Shown in pieces: positions 4,518 to 6,843 of a DNA stretch of 6,843 nt. The notes under the pieces are model-generated. The model saw only the letters and a list, made by a program, of their open reading frames with translations. It did no database searches and was not told the DNA's origin. A program made the translations under genes and the position numbers. Position 1 is the first letter of the stretch; every line of letters starts with the position of its first letter. Location: contig JAGWVZ010000200.1 in assembly GCA_018970625.1 (NCBI GenBank), positions 1 to 6,843 on the forward strand, written 5' to 3'. The DNA is from Myxococcales bacterium (GTDB taxonomy: Bacteria > Myxococcota > Bradymonadia > REDH01).

Positions 4518-6415
4518 TTCGCGTTCAGGTGATCAGTGGTCCTGATGTTGGCAAAGGAGGATTCTTCCTTTCCGGTCGGGTTCGTATTGGTCGGGCCGGT
4601 GCGAACGATGTGGTGTTGACCGACCCTCGCGTAAGCCAGAATCACCTTGAGATTCTGGTAGATGGCGGCGAGGTGATCGTTCGTGACAACCGCAGTCTTC
4701 ACGGGACGGTGGTGCGGTCTGACGGGCGGATGACAGAGCTTCAGGATCACACGAACGCGCAAAGTGTTCGCATCTCGCGGAGCACTCAGCTGTCGCTGGG
4801 TGACACGATCCTGATGGTGGACGTTGATGTGTCGGAGATCTCACGGGCTCGGGGATCCATCTCGGACGCGCCTTCGTTTCTTCGCTCTACATTCGACGGC
4901 GATGACGCGGTGACGCGCCGGCTGCAGGCGAACGATCCTCGTCTGGGCAGCGTTTTTCTGCTGGCTCGCAGCCTGAATGCGGTGCGTGATCTGGATGAGA
5001 TCTTTCAGCTGGTAGCCGACACGGTGTTCGCCAGTTTCTCGTCTTCGGAGCACTTTGCCGTGGTTGTTCCTGACGAACGCAACCCGTCGGCTCCTCTTCG
5101 TCCCTTGCGGGCGATTCGGCGGGGAGGGCAGCACGTGGCATCAGACGATGTGCGTCTGGCTAAACGTGTGCTGGATGATGCGTATCGGAACCGTCAGTCG
5201 ATGCTGGTTTCGGGCGATGATCTCTCGAATGTGCCGCTTCAGGAGTCGGCGGGGCAGCGAATCAGCATGTGCATGGTGGTGCCTCTGGTAGGGCAGCGCG
5301 GTCCGATTGGCCTGATTCAGGTAGACAGTCGAAACACGCGTGGTGCGTTCGACTCGAACGATCTGGAGTTGTTGTCGGTCATCGCGAGCTCGACGGCGTT
5401 CGCGATGGAGCGAATCCGGCTGACCGAGAACGCGTATGAGATGTTTGAGGGGATGGTTCGCCTTTCTGTGTCGGTGATCGATGCGCGGGATCCATCGACC
5501 GTCGGACACTCGGAGCGAGTGGCGGATTATACGCTTCGTCTCGCGATGGCGGTGAATGACTGCAGCTCGGCGCCGTTCACCGATGTGCAGTTCTCGCGGG
5601 AAGAGCTGGTGGAGCTTCGTTACGCGGCGCTGTTGCATGATTTTGGCAAGATCGGCGTGAGCGAGCGTGTGCTGACCAAGGGCACCCGGCTGTGGGCTGG
5701 TCGTCTGGATACGGTGCTGGAGCGATTCGATGCCGTGCGTCAGTCGATGCGTCAGGCAGCCTGGAGTGAAGCGCTGGCTCGTGCGGAGCGCGATGAGCTG
5801 TCGGTGGGGGAGATTCGGACAACGGCGGAGCAGCTGTGCAAGAACCTGCTGCTGCAGCTGGACGACGCCGAGAAGGTGATTCGGGAGTTTCAACCGGGTC
5901 AGCCGCTGACGCCGCAGGCGAGGCAGCTTTTTCACCGGCTTGCTGGACGGACGTATCTGGATTCACGGGGACAGACCCGGCCGCTGCTGACGACCGAGGA
6001 GCTGGAGCACCTGTCGATACCATCGGGCACCCTGATCGCTGCCGAATGGCAGGAGATGCGCGGCCACGCATTGAAGTCACGCACGCACCTGATGACGATC
6101 CCGTGGGGTCCTGAGCTTCGTCGAATCCCCGAGATCGCGGGCGCTCACCACGAGAAACTGGATGGATCGGGATATCCCCACGGGCTGGCGTCGGCGCAGA
6201 TCCCGCTGCAGACGCGCATCCTGACCATCGCGGATATATTTGATGCGACGACCGCGATCGATCGGCCTTACAGCGAAGCTTCGACTGTGACCAAAGCGCT
6301 TCAAATCCTGCAGTATGAGTCATCTGCAGGCATGCTGGACGTATCGCTGGTGGAGCTGTTCATTGAGCGGGTCGTACCGGACATCGTACAGGATTATCGA
6401 CTTGCTCCTCGTTAG
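4514..6415 (+). CDS. FHA-GAF-HD-GYP protein, probable cyclic-di-GMP phosphodiesterase
   Basis: HD-GYP domains hydrolyse cyclic-di-GMP, a second messenger for motility and attachment. The 633-residue protein starts with an FHA phosphothreonine-binding domain (about 1-105): IGR (25-27), S41 and H44 of the SxxH motif, and HGT (63-65), where His replaces the usual Asn of NGT. A GAF sensor domain follows (about 140-305). The HD-GYP domain spans about 312-625, with H332, HDFGK (375-379), H518, HHE (545-547), DGSGYP (550-555) and ADIFDA (573-578), so the expected metal ligands and signature are present. About 95-100 extra residues, charged and probably helical (roughly 395-490), lie between HDFGK and the next conserved block. 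There is no signal peptide or membrane span, so it should be cytosolic. The ATG at 4514 directly precedes the first FHA strand. The FHA domain implies control by a Ser/Thr kinase partner, none of which is in view. Confidence 0.92.
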   Translation: MIRVQVISGPDVGKGGFFLSGRVRIGRAGANDVVLTDPRVSQNHLEILVDGGEVIVRDNRSLHGTVVRSDGRMTELQDHTNAQSVRISRSTQLSLGDTILMVDVDVSEISRARGSISDAPSFLRSTFDGDDAVTRRLQANDPRLGSVFLLARSLNAVRDLDEIFQLVADTVFASFSSSEHFAVVVPDERNPSAPLRPLRAIRRGGQHVASDDVRLAKRVLDDAYRNRQSMLVSGDDLSNVPLQESAGQRISMCMVVPLVGQRGPIGLIQVDSRNTRGAFDSNDLELLSVIASSTAFAMERIRLTENAYEMFEGMVRLSVSVIDARDPSTVGHSERVADYTLRLAMAVNDCSSAPFTDVQFSREELVELRYAALLHDFGKIGVSERVLTKGTRLWAGRLDTVLERFDAVRQSMRQAAWSEALARAERDELSVGEIRTTAEQLCKNLLLQLDDAEKVIREFQPGQPLTPQARQLFHRLAGRTYLDSRGQTRPLLTTEELEHLSIPSGTLIAAEWQEMRGHALKSRTHLMTIPWGPELRRIPEIAGAHHEKLDGSGYPHGLASAQIPLQTRILTIADIFDATTAIDRPYSEASTVTKALQILQYESSAGMLDVSLVELFIERVVPDIVQDYRLAPR

Positions 6416-6436
6416 TCACCGCGCACAGAAGCCTTG

Positions 6437-6452
6437 CGAAGTGAGAACTTCG
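6437..6452 (+). terminator. Stem-loop with GAGA tetraloop after the HD-GYP gene
   Basis: CGAAGT (6437-6442) and ACTTCG (6447-6452) form a perfect 6-bp stem closed by GAGA, a GNRA-type tetraloop; an outer G-U pair (6436/6453) can extend it. It begins 21 bases after the stop codon. The following TTGTATG is only weakly T-rich, so it may act as a weak terminator or as an mRNA end-protecting structure. Confidence 0.4.
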
Positions 6453-6487
6453 TTGTATGAGGGGGTTGTTTTCGGAGTGCGGCAGCC

Positions 6488-6509
6488 CGGGGAACACGAT
6501 GGTTCCCCG
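6488..6509 (+). terminator. Second, GC-rich stem-loop after the HD-GYP gene
   Basis: CGGGGAAC (6488-6495) and GTTCCCCG (6502-6509) are a perfect 8-bp inverted repeat with a 6-base loop. It is stronger than the hairpin 35 bases upstream and has no T-run after it. In tandem with that hairpin it is a plausible transcript end for the HD-GYP gene, possibly working in both directions. A regulatory leader structure for the downstream lipoprotein gene is the alternative. Confidence 0.4.
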
Positions 6510-6529
6510 CGGCCATGACTCTGTAAACG

Positions 6530-6541
6530 AATGAATTCATT
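6530..6541. promoter_or_regulatory. 12-bp perfect AT-rich palindrome
   Basis: AATGAATTCATT is a perfect palindrome in an AT-rich patch of a GC-rich intergenic region, about 130 bases upstream of the lipoprotein start. It might be an operator for that gene. Only weak promoter-like hexamers surround it (TGTAAA at 6522-6527, then 17 bases, then TTTATA), so its role is uncertain. Confidence 0.25.
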
Positions 6542-6670
6542 GATTTTATACGGTTCATGCACGTACCGGTTTCAACGACTGGTTGCAGTTCGGCTTTCGG
6601 GGTGGTAGGTACAGACCTCACTTGCGAGCCTTCCTGTGCGTGCAATTCGCTCCGCAGCGACGTTGGATTT

Positions 6671-6843
6671 ATGCCTCGCCTTCTTCTCAGTCTTTTCTTT
6701 GTGTTCGCCGCCTGGCTGGCAGGGTGTGGGCTTTCGCCCCGCGACCGAGCCGTGTCGGACGCCAACGACTCGATCCGTGGAGTGGAAGAGGCTGGTCAGG
6801 CCGTCGCCGACGCCATCAACGGGCTGCCCGAAGAGAATCTGGC
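6671..6843 (+). CDS. Lipoprotein, N-terminal part only (cut by window edge)
   Basis: An ATG at 6671 opens a frame that stays open to the window end, giving 57 codons. The first 19 residues form a lipoprotein signal peptide: Arg at position 3, a hydrophobic stretch at 4-16 (LLLSLFFVFAAWL), and the lipobox LAGC with C19 as the lipidation and cleavage site. Signal peptidase II would remove residues 1-18 and the mature protein would be membrane-anchored. The visible mature part is hydrophilic, rich in Ala, Asp and Glu, and looks helical (VSDANDSIRGVEEAGQAVAD). I cannot tell the family from this fragment. No strong Shine-Dalgarno precedes the start, as for most genes here. The preceding gene ends 255 bases upstream, so it probably has its own promoter. 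Confidence 0.75.
   Translation, partial: MPRLLLSLFFVFAAWLAGCGLSPRDRAVSDANDSIRGVEEAGQAVADAINGLPEENL

Noticed and set aside
5141..6323. Minus-strand open frames opposite the HD-GYP gene
   Set aside because: They lie antisense to strong FHA, GAF and HD-GYP motifs and have Arg/Ser/Pro-rich products typical of shadow frames.
6412..6765. A 117-codon minus-strand frame over the right intergenic gap
   Set aside because: It overlaps the lipoprotein signal-peptide frame on the opposite strand and covers the hairpins and palindrome. The product is Arg-rich with no recognisable features.

Overview
This window is a bacterial chromosome segment with three minus-strand genes on the left, two plus-strand genes on the right, and a divergent promoter region between them. 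It is GC-rich, except that the HD-GYP gene looks somewhat less so by eye. Most starts lack a good Shine-Dalgarno sequence. A standalone E2 gene next to a phosphofructokinase, an FHA-GAF-HD-GYP regulator and an unrecognised Leu/Ala-rich protein would fit a Planctomycetota-like organism. That placement is an impression from gene style, not a demonstrated assignment.

Layout from left to right. Positions 1-259 hold no convincing gene. They carry one perfect DnaA-box sequence (39-47), a strong 12-bp hairpin (120-146) and a closed structure bounded by a perfect 9-bp inverted repeat with two nested hairpins (154-231). All of this lies downstream of the minus-strand genes. Positions 260-1402 (-) encode a 6-phosphofructokinase with ATP-type specificity residues and an Arg-to-Asn change in the MGR motif. 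Thirty bases upstream, 1433-2803 (-) encodes a 2-oxo acid dehydrogenase E2 acyltransferase with one lipoyl domain, a long Ala/Pro linker, no visible E1/E3-binding domain, and an intact catalytic domain. A promoter-like sequence overlapped by a 20-bp palindrome lies between this gene and 2914-4365 (-), a 483-residue protein of unknown family.

The divergent intergenic region (4366-4513) carries a good sigma70-type promoter for the rightward gene. Its leader has mutually exclusive stems and a nine-codon upstream reading frame ending in an ATGA overlap with the gene start. Positions 4514-6415 (+) encode a 633-residue FHA-GAF-HD-GYP protein, probably a cyclic-di-GMP phosphodiesterase. After a 255-bp gap with two stem-loops and a 12-bp palindrome, a lipoprotein gene starts at 6671 and runs off the right edge.

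The phosphofructokinase and E2 genes probably form one central-carbon transcription unit, linking the committed step of glycolysis with acyl-CoA formation from a 2-oxo acid. The HD-GYP protein is a separate signalling unit. I see no transposon, CRISPR array, tRNA or rRNA. I did not find a clearly new multi-gene system. The least explained parts are the structured region at 120-231, the unknown protein at 2914-4365, and the regulatory features around the two promoters.
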